The notes beneath the pieces are model-generated. The model did no database searches. It saw only the letters and a list, made by a program, of their open reading frames with translations, and was not told the origin of the DNA. 64,000 nucleotides of DNA, taken from contig OY755239.1 in the NCBI GenBank assembly GCA_963576725.1, forward strand, positions 54,440,140 through 54,504,139, in the 5' to 3' direction. The translations under genes and the position numbers were made by a program. Below, piece after piece: positions 48,601-57,669 of the stretch. Positions within the stretch are counted from its first letter, which is position 1. Each line of letters starts with the position of its first letter. This DNA is from Azorinus chamasolen. Taxonomy: Eukaryota > Mollusca > Bivalvia > Cardiida > Solecurtidae.

Positions 48601-50303
48601 TTGTTTCTATTGAAAACTTCCCATCCCTGGGGCGGGGCCAATTTTGACCCCAGGGCCATAATTTATATAACTTTGTAGAGGTCTTGAACATGATGCTATG
48701 TGCCAAATATGAAAGCTGAGAGCCTTCCAGTTTCAGAGGAGAAGATTTTCAAAGTTTTACTATATGTTTCTATTGAAAACTTCCCACCCCTGGGGCGGGG
48801 CCAATTTTGACCCCAGGGGCATAATTTATATAACTTTTGTAGAGGACCTAAGGGTGATGCTATGTGCCAAAGATGAAAGCTGAGAACCCTGTAGATTCAG
48901 AGGAGAAGATTTTTAAAGGTTCAAATTGTTGACGACGAACGACGCACGACGCACGCCGACGGACGACGGACATCAGGCGATCACAAAAGCTCACCCTGAG
49001 CACCTTGTGCTCTGGTGAGCTAAAAACTGGCCACCCCTGAAAGCTGAGAACCTTTCAGGTTCAGAGGAGAAGATTTTCAAAGTTTTACTATATGTTTCTA
49101 TAGAAAAAATAGCACCCCTGGGGTGGGGCCAATTTTGACCCCAGGGGCGTTACAACGCGGGTGTGCGGGAACATAAAATTCAACACGCGTTATACACGGA
49201 ACCGCGTTGTAACGTGGTTTTTTTTATCTGGGTACTTATATAAACCCCCATCATCCTAAAATAAACTAATTTCGAACGAAACTGACTTGTTTACTTTGTT
49301 TCCTGCCCACTCAGGTACTGGAAAGGTTCAACGTAATTATACAAAATTACAAATTAAATCGAGTATGATTTCAAGCAACCAAGTATATTTCATAAAACAA
49401 GCCTGTTGACTGGATGTAATTGCCTCTGGGCCTGTCAAACCCCTAATCCGATTAAACCTGCTGTGTAAAACAATAAACATGGCTGTCACTGTTTTCAGAA
49501 AATGAAAGGTCACATGTGATGTCGCGTGTGATTTGTTGGGGTTTTAAATTTCATTTGATTGGTCAAAGGGTACACACCCTTTTCTGCATTAGCATATAAC
49601 CTCCAACCCCGCACTGAGTTGGGGGTTTAGATTTCTAATGATGTTTGTTTTTCATAATTAAAGTGCGAACTTTTGTGGCTTTGACAGTGAAAAAATTCAG
49701 TACACGCGCATCTCAATTATACACACAATTAATTTGTAATGAAAGTTATGCAGTTAAGATTTTACTGGTTCCCGTGCTATTGGGGCATCATGCGCATGAT
49801 GCCAGCCGGTAATCAGCTGTGTGTATTACATTCATGGCGGCATATATACGAGTTGATAGTTGTCAGTTTTTCACACGTAAGATTGTCTTCAATTGTTTAT
49901 GTAGGGACCGGTGTTTGTTTTTATCCTTTAGCCTGCTGCGGGCAGACAAGTTTACCTAAGTTTATTTTATGTTTCATTGCGATATTCAATCGTATTATAA
50001 ATAAGGTATTTACAAAAAAAAAAATTGGCGACACAGACCACCCGCGTTATATCGAATACCGCGGTAAAACGGTCCGCGTTATAACGGATCTCCAGAGTAT
50101 AAATTTTGTAGAGGACCTACAGATGATGCTATGTACCAAAAATGAAAGCTGAGAACCCTGTAGATTCAGAGAAGAAGATTTTTAAAGGTTCAAATTGTTG
50201 ACGACTGACGACGGATGACAGACGACGGACGACGCACGCCAATGGACATCAGGCGATCACAAAAGCTCACCCTGAGCACTTTGTGCTCTGGTGAGCTAAA
50301 AAT
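45667..50303 (+). mobile_element. Pearl/Helitron-like array P10, about 20 cores
   Basis: Two 5' ends (AACAAGAGGGCCAGAATGGC at 45667 and 46554). About 20 units of 155-170 bp follow, with GTTTCAGAGGAGAAGATTTT, CCCACCCCTGGGGCGGGGCC, AATTTTGACCCCAGGG, ATTTATATAACTTTTGTAGA and GGACCTGAACATGATGCTAT. There are two 3' ends (GTTGACGACGAACGACGC to CTCTGGTGAGCTAAAAA at 49028 and 50303). The 3' hairpin is GAGCAC..GTGCTC. No Rep/helicase frame. Confidence 0.9.
49149..50098. mobile_element. pogo-like element inside P10
   Basis: Interrupts a core between GACCCCAGGGGC and TATAAATTTTGTAGAGG. Left GTTACAACGCGGGTGTGCGG, right CCGCGTTATAACGGATCTCC; the right end resembles pogo/Tigger termini. Unit-free interior of 950 bp, no transposase frame. 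Confidence 0.65.
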
Positions 50304-50517
50304 AATGGCATCACGATTATTCATAAGATTAATTCTTATAATGGTATATGTACACATGATATTTTGGCTAATGCAGAAAATGAAGAATCAGATCTACTAT
50401 AATTTCATAAGCAAACAGAGCAGACCCTGACGAGACGGCTCCTATAGGAGCCATCCAATCTGGGTCTGCTCTGTTTGCAAAGGCATAGAAAGGTGTATTT
50501 ATGGAGTAAAGGGTTAA

Positions 50518-50792
50518 CCTGGAAAGAGTGAGGATGGCAAATGCACTAGTAACACAGATACCACCGACTGTCTGTCTTGTGCATTCACCTACATGTATAT
50601 ATCAAATAAATCCCTGTAAATTTCAGAATATATCTGGAAATAATATTGCTGAAATAAGCACACAAGAACCTTCCTGAATTAAATCACTATAAAACAAGCC
50701 CATCTGCATTTTTCATATGGAGCAGTCAAAATGTGGAGCCGTTTGGTGTCAATATCAGGAAATAAATAGGAACTTCATACACATTTACTGGG
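50518..50792. other. No recognised feature
   Basis: Unique sequence with one pearl-like word (TATATATCAAATAAAT) but no element ends. Confidence 0.35.
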
Positions 50793-51209
50793 CTTCACCC
50801 TTGAAATGTTGAATATTCTAAGAGGAATGGTTCACCAGTATTTAACCATTTCCTTTTAGACTTAATTATTAGATCCTACCTCCTTGAATAAATCTACTGA
50901 AAAGGAGCATTTACTACAAAAAAGAATTTTTTTTAGAATTGTGTAATTTAGAAACAATTGTGATAAATAGTTATCACAGTTGGTTTTTCAAAAAGTGACT
51001 TTTACGGAGGCGTTAAAAGGTGTCCATACAAGGGAATGGGTTAACGAGAATAGTCCATTAAGGCTGGAAGGCTTAAATTAGCCAGAGGATTTTGAATGAC
51101 AAACAGTGCAGACCCTGATCAGTGATCTGACCTCCAGGAGGCCTCTGAACTGGGTCTACATTTAAACTGCAAATTCTAGTATGCCCATTTCCTGAATTCC
51201 AAGGGTTAA
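50793..51209 (+). mobile_element. MITE-R split by MITE-B
   Basis: CACCCTTGAAATGTTGAATA, GAATGGTTCACCAGTA, MITE-B, then AGTCCATTAAGGCTGGAAGG, core AACAGTGCAGACCCTGATCA to CTCTGAACTGGGTCTAC, right ATTCCAAGGGTTAA. Confidence 0.8.
50842..51044 (-). mobile_element. MITE-B, apex deleted
   Basis: TTAACCATTTCCTTTTAGAC, AAACAATTGTGATAAATAG joined to TTATCACAGTTGG, right AAGGGAATGGGTTAA. Confidence 0.9.
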
Positions 51210-51496
51210 ATTCTTAGAGCTCTAATTCAATGTCTGCTTCAAAATTGCTTTCTGTTTTGCCCTCAGTCTAGAAGTGGAACATACAAGGAAAATTTTCAAT
51301 AAAGTTTTGATGATATTTTGGGAAAAAATGTCAAGACAGATGTATTCTAACTTAATATACAAATAGGTTGGGTTATTTTTTACATATGAGAAAGATTTGT
51401 ATATATCTGATGGAGTTTTATCCATGAGTTATTGCCAGTGAAAATAAATTGATGTGAGTATTGTAAGGTACTGTTCCCCTCATTTTTCATGCCTTG
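51210..51496. other. No recognised feature
   Basis: AT-rich sequence with a 67-codon minus-strand frame and no splice or domain support. Confidence 0.3.
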
Positions 51497-51840
51497 TTAA
51501 TCCTTTTCCCAATGAATATGCATGTAAGAAATATTAACATCATCAGAGCTCCATATAAGATACATAAATTAAACATTTTCAAGAATATAGTTCCATTATT
51601 TCTCCACCAAACCCTATACTGTGACCATTCTTTAGAATAGTCTCTCCGAGACGATTCTAAAGAGTGGTCATAGTAGAGAGTTTGGTGGGGAAATGATTTT
51701 AGTATTTGGGTAGGCACTTTTATCTGTAGCTCTGATGTGTATATTATTTCGTAAGCAAACAGAGAGAACACTGATCAGACAGTTCCTACAGGACCCATCT
51801 GATCTGGGTCTACTATGTTTGCAAAAGTGCAAAAAAGCAT
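51497..51840 (-). mobile_element. MITE-A split by MITE-I
   Basis: TTAATCCTTTTCCCAATGAA, TATGCATGTAAGAAATATTA, insertion, then GCAAACAGAGAGAACACTGA, CCATCTGATCTGGGTCTACT. Right border lost. Confidence 0.7.
51544..51734 (+). mobile_element. MITE-I (complete)
   Basis: CAGAGCTCCATATAAGATAC left, ATCTGTAGCTCTG right; palindrome centred on GTCTCTCCGAGACG with arms AATAG/GATTC and GACCATTC/GAGTGGTC. Confidence 0.9.
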
Positions 51841-52194
51841 TTCAATCACATTAAAAAAAAAGTCAGCAATTTACTGCATGTATAATTATTATCTCTGCCA
51901 TTTCTTGTATCACGTACCATTCAATGTGCCTGTAAGCCTGTTCTATAATACATGAGTATGTTTTATAGATTTGGTTGTGTTGTCTTTGTTTCCAATGTAT
52001 ATGTCTTGTATTTGGTCATTTTGTAAGCTAATATTTTTAATTTGTGCATGCAGTATTAAAATTTATGAACAAAGTATAAAGTAAATGAATAATTTTACTT
52101 TTATTTCATTGTTGGGTCAATTGTCTTTCAATTACCATCTATGCAAAATGCTATGCATCACTGTTTGGGTAAATTGTATGATACACATAATCCT
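51841..52194. other. No recognised feature
   Basis: AT-rich unique sequence. Confidence 0.35.
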
Positions 52195-52217
52195 TTCCTT
52201 CATGAATATTCATGTAG
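52195..52217 (-). mobile_element. MITE-A left-end fragment
   Basis: CCTTTCCTTCATGAATATTC and ATGTA, broken by the next element. Confidence 0.5.
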
Positions 52218-52310
52218 GTACAGGCGCGGATTTAGAGGGGGGCGGGCTGAGCCGGCGTACGCCCCCTAAAATTGCCCAAACAATTTTTTTAGTAATATTT
52301 TAGATCTATA

Positions 52311-52470
52311 TACAGTAAAACCTTTCTATAACGCTCACTAAATTGTGTTAATAAGTATGTATTTAGGACAGGTGGCCGCTTAAAGCAAGGTGAAAGTAAA
52401 ACAGAATGCTCCCATAGGAGTGTTCTGTTTTACTTTCACCTTGCTTTAAGCAGCCACCTGCCTTTAACAC
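52311..52470 (+). mobile_element. MITE-C (right terminus lost)
   Basis: TACAGTAAAACCTTTCTATA, arms CAGGTGGCCGCTTAAAGC and GCTTTAAGCAGCCACCTG, apex GCTCCCATAGGAG. Confidence 0.88.
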
Positions 52471-52561
52471 AGCTCTTTTTCAACATGTATTACAAACACA
52501 CTATTTATTTATGTCATCAAACATAAAAATCTACGCCTCCCCTCCAAAACAATTTCTAACA

Positions 52562-52584
52562 CCCCCCCCCCCCCCCCCCCCCCC
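52562..52584 (+). repeat. Poly-C tract, 23 C
   Basis: Homopolymer of 23 C; the minus strand is a G run able to form a quadruplex. Length is prone to sequencing error. Confidence 0.9.
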
Positions 52585-52719
52585 TTATGACAGTGCATAT
52601 AAGGATTTCTTTTTAAAAGGAATAACACGGTATACAGTCTTAAACCATGTTTATTGCATGAAATGGATAACAATAGAGTTTGACAATGGAAAATACACAT
52701 TAAATTAGATTCAGCTCAG

Positions 52720-52803
52720 AATTGAGCTATACCGCAATCTGATCACATCGTGGATTTCATTCACTGGACCCCAACTTCCGCGATATAATGGATCTGCACT
52801 GTA
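52720..52803 (-). mobile_element. pogo-like terminal fragment
   Basis: CCGCGATATAATGGATCTGC and ACTGTA form a pogo-type end of the same style as the right end at 50098. Confidence 0.45.
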
Positions 52804-52804
52804 T

Positions 52805-53310
52805 ACACTTCACCCCTCTTCCAAAAATGTATGAGTATACTTAATTTGGTATGACTGTAAGGCTAAAAGTGTATGATATATATAGCTTTACTATCAGAGT
52901 AAAGGTCAAGGTCACAGTGACTTAATGTTAGTATACACTACAACCCTCTTCCAATTTAGATGTCTGAGTATACTTAATTTGGAATGACTGTAAGGCTAAA
53001 AGTGTATGATATATAGCTTTAATATCAGAGTAAAGGTCAAGGTCACAGTGACTTAATGTTAGTATACACTACAACCCTCTTCCAAAGATGTATGAGTATA
53101 CTTAATTTGGAATGACTGTAAGGCTAAAGTGTATGACCTATAGCTTTAATATCAGAGTAAAGGTCAAGGTCACAGTGACCTAGTATTGATACATGACAAA
53201 CACCCTTACAAAGATGTATAAACAAACCAAGTTTGGTATACATGGGGCATATGACACAAGGCACTGGACAAAGTTTTCGGAAAGACAAAGGAAGAATTGA
53301 CAAGGTGGAA
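52805..53310 (+). mobile_element. Pearl-like element P11, 128-bp cores
   Basis: Three and a half units share GAGTATACTTAATTTGGAAT, GACTGTAAGGCTAAAAGTGT, ATCAGAGTAAAGGTCAAGGT and CACAGTGACTTAATGTTAG. The unit length of 124-128 bp is shorter than in the other arrays. Ends GGAAAGACAAAGGAAGAAT. Confidence 0.75.
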
Positions 53311-53316
53311 TAAATA

Positions 53317-53688
53317 GTGTTCCTAACTAGTACCCAGTGGGGGAATAATTTTACAATGCTTTTCACAACTTCTTATATTTTGTCAAGTGCGTTAATTGAC
53401 AAGATTACAAGAACAGTTGTTTGTAGAATCAAATTAATCAGTCTAGATACCTTGTTATTGTTGATTAATGTCTGTGATCTAACAGATTCTACATCTTTTA
53501 CATTACTTATGTTTGATAAAAGTGCATTTTTGAAATGTCTGAGAATTTCAAAAGACAGAAACCAGCTCTCAGGAATACTCAGGTATCAAACTGAAATAAT
53601 AAATAATGTTAAATTACCAATTCTTAGCTATAATTTACCTTCATCAACGAGACAATTACCAACACGCTCTACATTTATTACACTGTAA
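53317..53688 (+). other. 123-codon open frame, function unknown
   Basis: Longest frame here outside tandem repeats; contains IDKITRTVVCRIKLISLDTL and MFDKSAFLKCLRISKDRNQL. It could instead be an exon after TGTCTGTGATCTAACAG (about 53473) to donor GTATCA near 53584. Its 3' part overlaps dispersed repeat V, so a relic element frame is as likely as a gene. Confidence 0.2.
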
Positions 53689-53765
53689 ATTGCAAACAAT
53701 TACATACAATTCTAGAACTCACATTTTAGCAGCACACAACATTGCACACATGGGACAAACCAGTC
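53590..53765 (-). repeat. Dispersed repeat V, copy 2
   Basis: CACGCTCTACATTTATTACA, AATTGCAAACAATTACATAC and CAACATTGCACACATGGGAC match 27390-27500. Confidence 0.45.
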
Positions 53766-53796
53766 GTTTGCATTGCCCACACAATTTCTATAACAA

Positions 53797-54180
53797 CACT
53801 TTGAATGCTGATTTCTTAAGCCTTTCTTCCATAAATACGCCTTTCTACGCCTCTGTAAAAGTCACCTATTGAAACCATTGTGATAAATAGAGCATAAAAT
53901 TTTGCTCCTATAGGAGCAAATGCTCTATTCATCACAATGGTTTCAAATTACAAAATTGTAAAAAAATTCCTTTTCGCATAGCCTACAAATGTATGAGGGA
54001 ATGGGTTAAAGTAGAATGATCCATTTCAGCTTAATGGGGACCAGTCCATTCAGTGTGGCATAATTTTGAATCATCGGACAAATAGCAAAGCCCTTTACAG
54101 AAGGCTTGTACAGAAATCTCTCAGATCTGGATCTACACTGTTTGCAAATGTCAATATACTTGTTTGCAGAATTCAAAATA
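53797..54180 (+). mobile_element. MITE-R split by MITE-B near its left end
   Basis: CACTTTGAATGCTGATTTC, MITE-B, AGTAGAATGATCCATTTCAG, CAGTCCATTCAGTGTGG, core remnant CTCAGATCTGGATCTACACT, right GCAGAATTCAAAAT. Confidence 0.7.
53816..54009 (+). mobile_element. MITE-B (right part shortened)
   Basis: TTAAGCCTTTCTTCCATAAA, apex GCTCCTATAGGAGC, right ATGAGGGAATGGGTTAA. Confidence 0.92.
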
Positions 54181-54258
54181 ATGCTTTGCACACTAAGTAA
54201 TAGTCTACAATAAATTCTTACAGTGGATTTTCTCTATTTTTTTTCGAAAAGCTACATC
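54180..54258 (+). mobile_element. MITE-J left fragment
   Basis: TGCTTTGCACACTAAGTAAT and GGATTTTCTCTATTTTTTTT only. Confidence 0.45.
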
Positions 54259-54454
54259 AACAAGATGTGTTTGTGAAACACAATGCTCCAACCTGGCCCT
54301 TGAGCCATAATTTTGACCTTAGACTATTAAAAATTTGGCCTTGATCTTGACAAGACACCAGTCAAAAGTTGCAACATCATGAGATGAGCATTCATGCAAA
54401 ATATGAAAAGTCTCCTTCTCTAATAGTTCAGAAGTTTATTCCATTAATTCATGG
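54259..54454 (+). mobile_element. Pearl-like element P12 (5' part)
   Basis: ACAAGATGTGTTTGTGAAAC and ACAATGCTCC form the GTGTTTGTGAAACAC hairpin 5' end shared with P15; then GGCCTTGATCTTGACAAGAC. Confidence 0.65.
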
Positions 54455-54668
54455 TTAACCCATTCCCTCATATTGAAACCTTTTGACGCCTCTGTAAAAG
54501 TCACTGTGTGAAACCATTGTGATAAATAGAGCATTTGATCCTATGGAGCAAATGCTCTTTTTATCACAATGGTTTTAAAACTACTAAATTCTAAAATGTT
54601 CCTTTTCCCTAGTAAATGCTCCTATTGAAAGAGGTTGAATATAAAAATAGCCCATGGGTAATGGGCTA
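54455..54668 (+). mobile_element. MITE-B (right border decayed)
   Basis: TTAACCCATTCCCTCATATT, apex GATCCTATGGAGC, AATAGCCCATGGGTAATGGG. Confidence 0.9.
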
Positions 54669-54734
54669 TAGTGTCTGACAGACCAACAAACAGATAGAAG
54701 AAACAAAAGCAATATGCCCCAACAACATACAAAT

Positions 54735-56068
54735 AACAAGAGGGCCAGAATGGCCCTGAAGCGCTCACCAGACAATCAGAGGAGAAGATTTTCAAAGTCT
54801 TCACTATATGTTTTTATAGAAAACTAGCCGGCCCTGGGGCGGGCCAATTTTGACCCCAGGGACATAATTTATATAACTTTTGTAGAGGACTTGAACATGA
54901 TGCTATGAGCCAAATATGAAAGCTGAGAACCTTTCAGTTTCAGAGGAGAAGATTTTCAAAGTTTTCTCTATATGTTTCTACTGAAAACTACCCACCACTG
55001 GGGCGGGGCCAATTTTGACCCCAGGGCCATAATTAATATAACTTTTGTAGAGGACCTGAACATGATGCTCTGTGCCAAATATGAAAGCTGAGAGCCTTCC
55101 AGTTTCAGAGGAGAAGATTTTCAAAGATTTCACTATTTGTTTCTATTGAAAACTGCCCAACCCTGGGGCGGGGCCAATTTTAACCCCAGGGCCATAATTT
55201 ATATAACTTTTGTAGAGGACCTGAACATGATTCTCTGTGCCAAATATGAAAGATGAGAGCCTTTCAGTTTCAGAGGAGAAGATTTTCAAAGATTTCACTA
55301 TTGTTTCTATTCTGAAAAGTACCCACCCCTGGGGCGGCGGGGCCAATTTTGACCCCAGGGCCAAAATTAATATAACTTTTGTAGAGGACCTGAACATGAT
55401 GCTCTGTGCCAAATATGAAAGCTGAGCGCCTTCCAGTTTCAGAGGAGAAGATTTTCAAAGATTTCACTATTTGTTTCTATTGAAAACTTCCCACCCCTGG
55501 GGCGGGCCCAATTTTGACCCCAGGGGCATAATTTATATAACTTTTGTAGAGGACCTGAACATGATGCTCTGTGCCAAATATGAAAGCTGAGAGCCTTCCA
55601 GTTTCAGAGGAGAAGATTTTCAAAGATTTCACTATTTGTTTCCATTGAAAACTGCCCACCCCTGGGGCGGGGCCAATTTTGACCCCAGGGCCATAATTAA
55701 TATAACTTTTGTAGAGGACCTGAACATGATGCTATGTGCCAAATATGAAAGCTGAGAACCTTCTGGTTTCAGAGGAGAAGATTTTCAAAGTTTTACTATA
55801 TGTTTCTATTGAAAACTTCCAACCCCTGGGGCGGGGCCAATTTTGACCCCAGGGGCATAATTTATATAACTTTTGTAGAGGACCTATAGGTGATGCTATG
55901 TACCAAAGATGAAAGCTGAGAACCCTGTAGATTCAGAGGAGAAGATTTTTAAAGGTTCAAATTGTTGACGCCCGACGACGGACGACGCACGACGCATGCC
56001 GACGGACGACAGACATCTGGCGATCACAAAAGCTCACCCTGAGCACTTTGTGCTCTGGTGAGCTAAAA
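54735..56068 (+). mobile_element. Pearl/Helitron-like array P13, 7 cores
   Basis: Same family as P10: 5' AACAAGAGGGCCAGAATGGC, seven cores, 3' GTTGACGCCCGACGACGGAC to CTCTGGTGAGCTAAAAA. A complete, uninterrupted copy and the best reference for this family here. Confidence 0.93.
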
Positions 56069-56160
56069 AACAAGTGAAGAAATACATAATACAGCTTTGT
56101 AACCTAAGGCACCATATTTATAAAACTTATAATTGAGGAATTTTAAAAAATCTATTTAAG

Positions 56161-56331
56161 AGGAAGTTCTAAAACCAGGATCTATTTATGTGGAAGTTTT
56201 AACACCAGGATCTATTTAAATGGAAGTTATAAAATCAGGATCTATGATATAATTAGAGTACTATATTACGTAAGTTCTAACAACAGGATCTAATTATATG
56301 TGGAAGTTCTAAAATCAGGATCTATTTATGT
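56161..56331 (+). repeat. Tandem repeat, about 30 bp x 5
   Basis: GGAAGTTCTAAAACCAGGAT plus CTATTTATGT and variants; the third unit carries a 20-bp insertion (GATATAATTAGAGTACTATA). Confidence 0.85.
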
Positions 56332-56442
56332 CAACTGGTCAATTAGTTTTTTGTTTGGAAAAGACATAGTACTGAATATACTTTGTAATAACAGATAAAT
56401 ATAGTGATAGCGGGAACTCTATAAAAGCTTGTCTCGGTCATG

Positions 56443-56871
56443 AAGCTTTTTTATGCTGAACGTTCAAAAGTGGAATGGTCCATCAGTTTAACCCTTTCCT
56501 CCATACGCCTTTCTATACCTCTGTAAAAGTCACTTCTTGAAACCATTGTGATAAATAGAGCATTTGCTCCCATAGGAGCAAATGCTCTATTTATCACAAT
56601 GGTTTCAATACTACACAACTCTAACATTTTCCTTTTCTGAAGTAAATGCTCCTTTTGGGTAGATTTATTCAAAGAGGTGGGGTCTAAAAATAGTCTATGA
56701 GGGAATGGGTTAAGAATACAATCCATTCAGTATGATAGTCACATATCTGCTAGAGGACTAGTCACATAATTATCTGCTAGAGGATTATAATAAATGACAA
56801 AGAACCATCTGATCTGGGTCTACACTGTTCGCAAATGTCTGTACACTGGTTTCTCCCATTCAAATGGTTAA
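56443..56871 (+). mobile_element. MITE-R split by MITE-B
   Basis: TTATGCTGAACGTTCAAAAG, GGAATGGTCCATCAG, MITE-B, ATCCATTCAGTATGATAGTC, a duplicated TATCTGCTAGAGGA, CATCTGATCTGGGTCTACAC, right CATTCAAATGGTTAA. Confidence 0.82.
56488..56713 (+). mobile_element. MITE-B
   Basis: TTAACCCTTTCCTCCATACG, apex GCTCCCATAGGAGC, right GAGGGAATGGGTTAA. Confidence 0.95.
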
Positions 56872-57055
56872 CCCTTTCCTTCATATAAACGCTTTTTCAT
56901 GAATTTGCAAACAGAGTAGACCCAGATCAGATGGCTCCTAGAGGAGCATTATTATTATTTGCATTATTTTTTACCTGCATTAAGCTACCACCTGCCTTAC
57001 ATACCCATAATTAGACCTCTTTATTATGACCATTGAAGACACTGGTTCTTCTGTA
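56868..57055 (+). mobile_element. Chimera of TTAA-type MITE and pogo-type MITE-S at the apex
   Basis: Left half TTAACCCTTTCCTTCATATA, GAGTAGACCCAGATCAGATG is MITE-A/G up to GCTCCTAGAGGAGC. From the apex on, TTATTTGCATTATTTTTTAC, CTGCATTAAGCTACCACCTG and ATACCCATAATTAGAC is the inverted left arm of MITE-S. No TTAA right end exists. Confidence 0.8.
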
Positions 57056-57295
57056 CTCCAATTATTGGCATTTTGATAGATAAGAGATCTCTCTCATGTA
57101 CTGATGTTTCATTAAAGATATGAAAAAAGGGTCTTATCTTGCCTAATGTATTCCCAGATACAGAATTCATAAAGGAATTTACTAATAAATGATGAAAATG
57201 AATTATAAACATGCTTTATCTTCTTAATAAAAGCAAACGTCAAAAATGATCAAACACATAATGAAATGTTTCATCAGATGGAATTGACTCTTATT
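57056..57295. other. No recognised feature
   Basis: AT-rich unique sequence. Confidence 0.35.
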
Positions 57296-57540
57296 TTGTC
57301 CCTTTCCCTGTCCTATTTTTATTCCAAATGTCAATACCTACTGAATATTCATGGACAAAATAGTTATAATGAAATATGGAAGGTTGAACATCATTGCCAT
57401 TTAAGAAAGTAAAGAAACAGATTTTTTAAATTCCACTAGCAAACAGAGCAGACCTTGATCCTATAGGAGCTGTCTGATCTGGGTCTACTCTATTTTGCAA
57501 TTTGCATGAAAACAAGTTTATATGAAGGAAAGGATTATAA
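57296..57540 (+). mobile_element. MITE-G
   Basis: TCCCTTTCCCTGTCCTATTT, ACTGAATATTCATGGACA, core AGAGCAGACCTTGATCCTAT AGGAGC, TGATCTGGGTCTACTC, right ATATGAAGGAAAGGATTA. Confidence 0.88.
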
Positions 57541-57669
57541 CTCCAATGTTGGCTCCAACAGATACAAATTGGTGAAAATATTTCTCAGTTGGCAAAAGTG
57601 ATTGTGAAAAAAAACCCCAGAGGAGGTTGAGTAAAAGGTTAACTTTTGAAGTAAGGGATCCAAGTATAA

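Larger units (their letters stand above)
45637..50517 (-). mobile_element. MITE-A split by the 4.6-kb array P10
   Basis: CTTAACCTTTTCCCTGTTAA and ATATTCATGTA lie left of P10; TAATGGCATCACGATTATTC, core AGAGCAGACCCTGACGAGAC with apex GCTCCTATAGGAGC, and right TTATGGAGTAAAGGGTTAA lie right of it. The halves join into one MITE-A with a gap of a few bases. Confidence 0.8.
52218..52595 (+). mobile_element. GC-rich element end with MITE-C and poly-C
   Basis: CAGGCGCGGATTTAGAGGGG is a sharp GC-rich start directly inside a MITE-A. A MITE-C lies at 52311, and beyond it CTACGCCTCCCCTCC precedes 23 C in a row. Possibly one element split by the MITE-C; the far terminus is not identified. Confidence 0.35.

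Noticed and set aside
49739..50152. 137-codon frame
   Set aside because: It runs from the interior of the pogo-like element into a pearl core, with no transposase motif such as a DDE signature.
53124..53366. 80-codon minus-strand frame with GHCDLDL
   Set aside because: It lies in the tandem P11 cores; this type of peptide is a by-product of the AAGGTCAAGGTCACAG motif.
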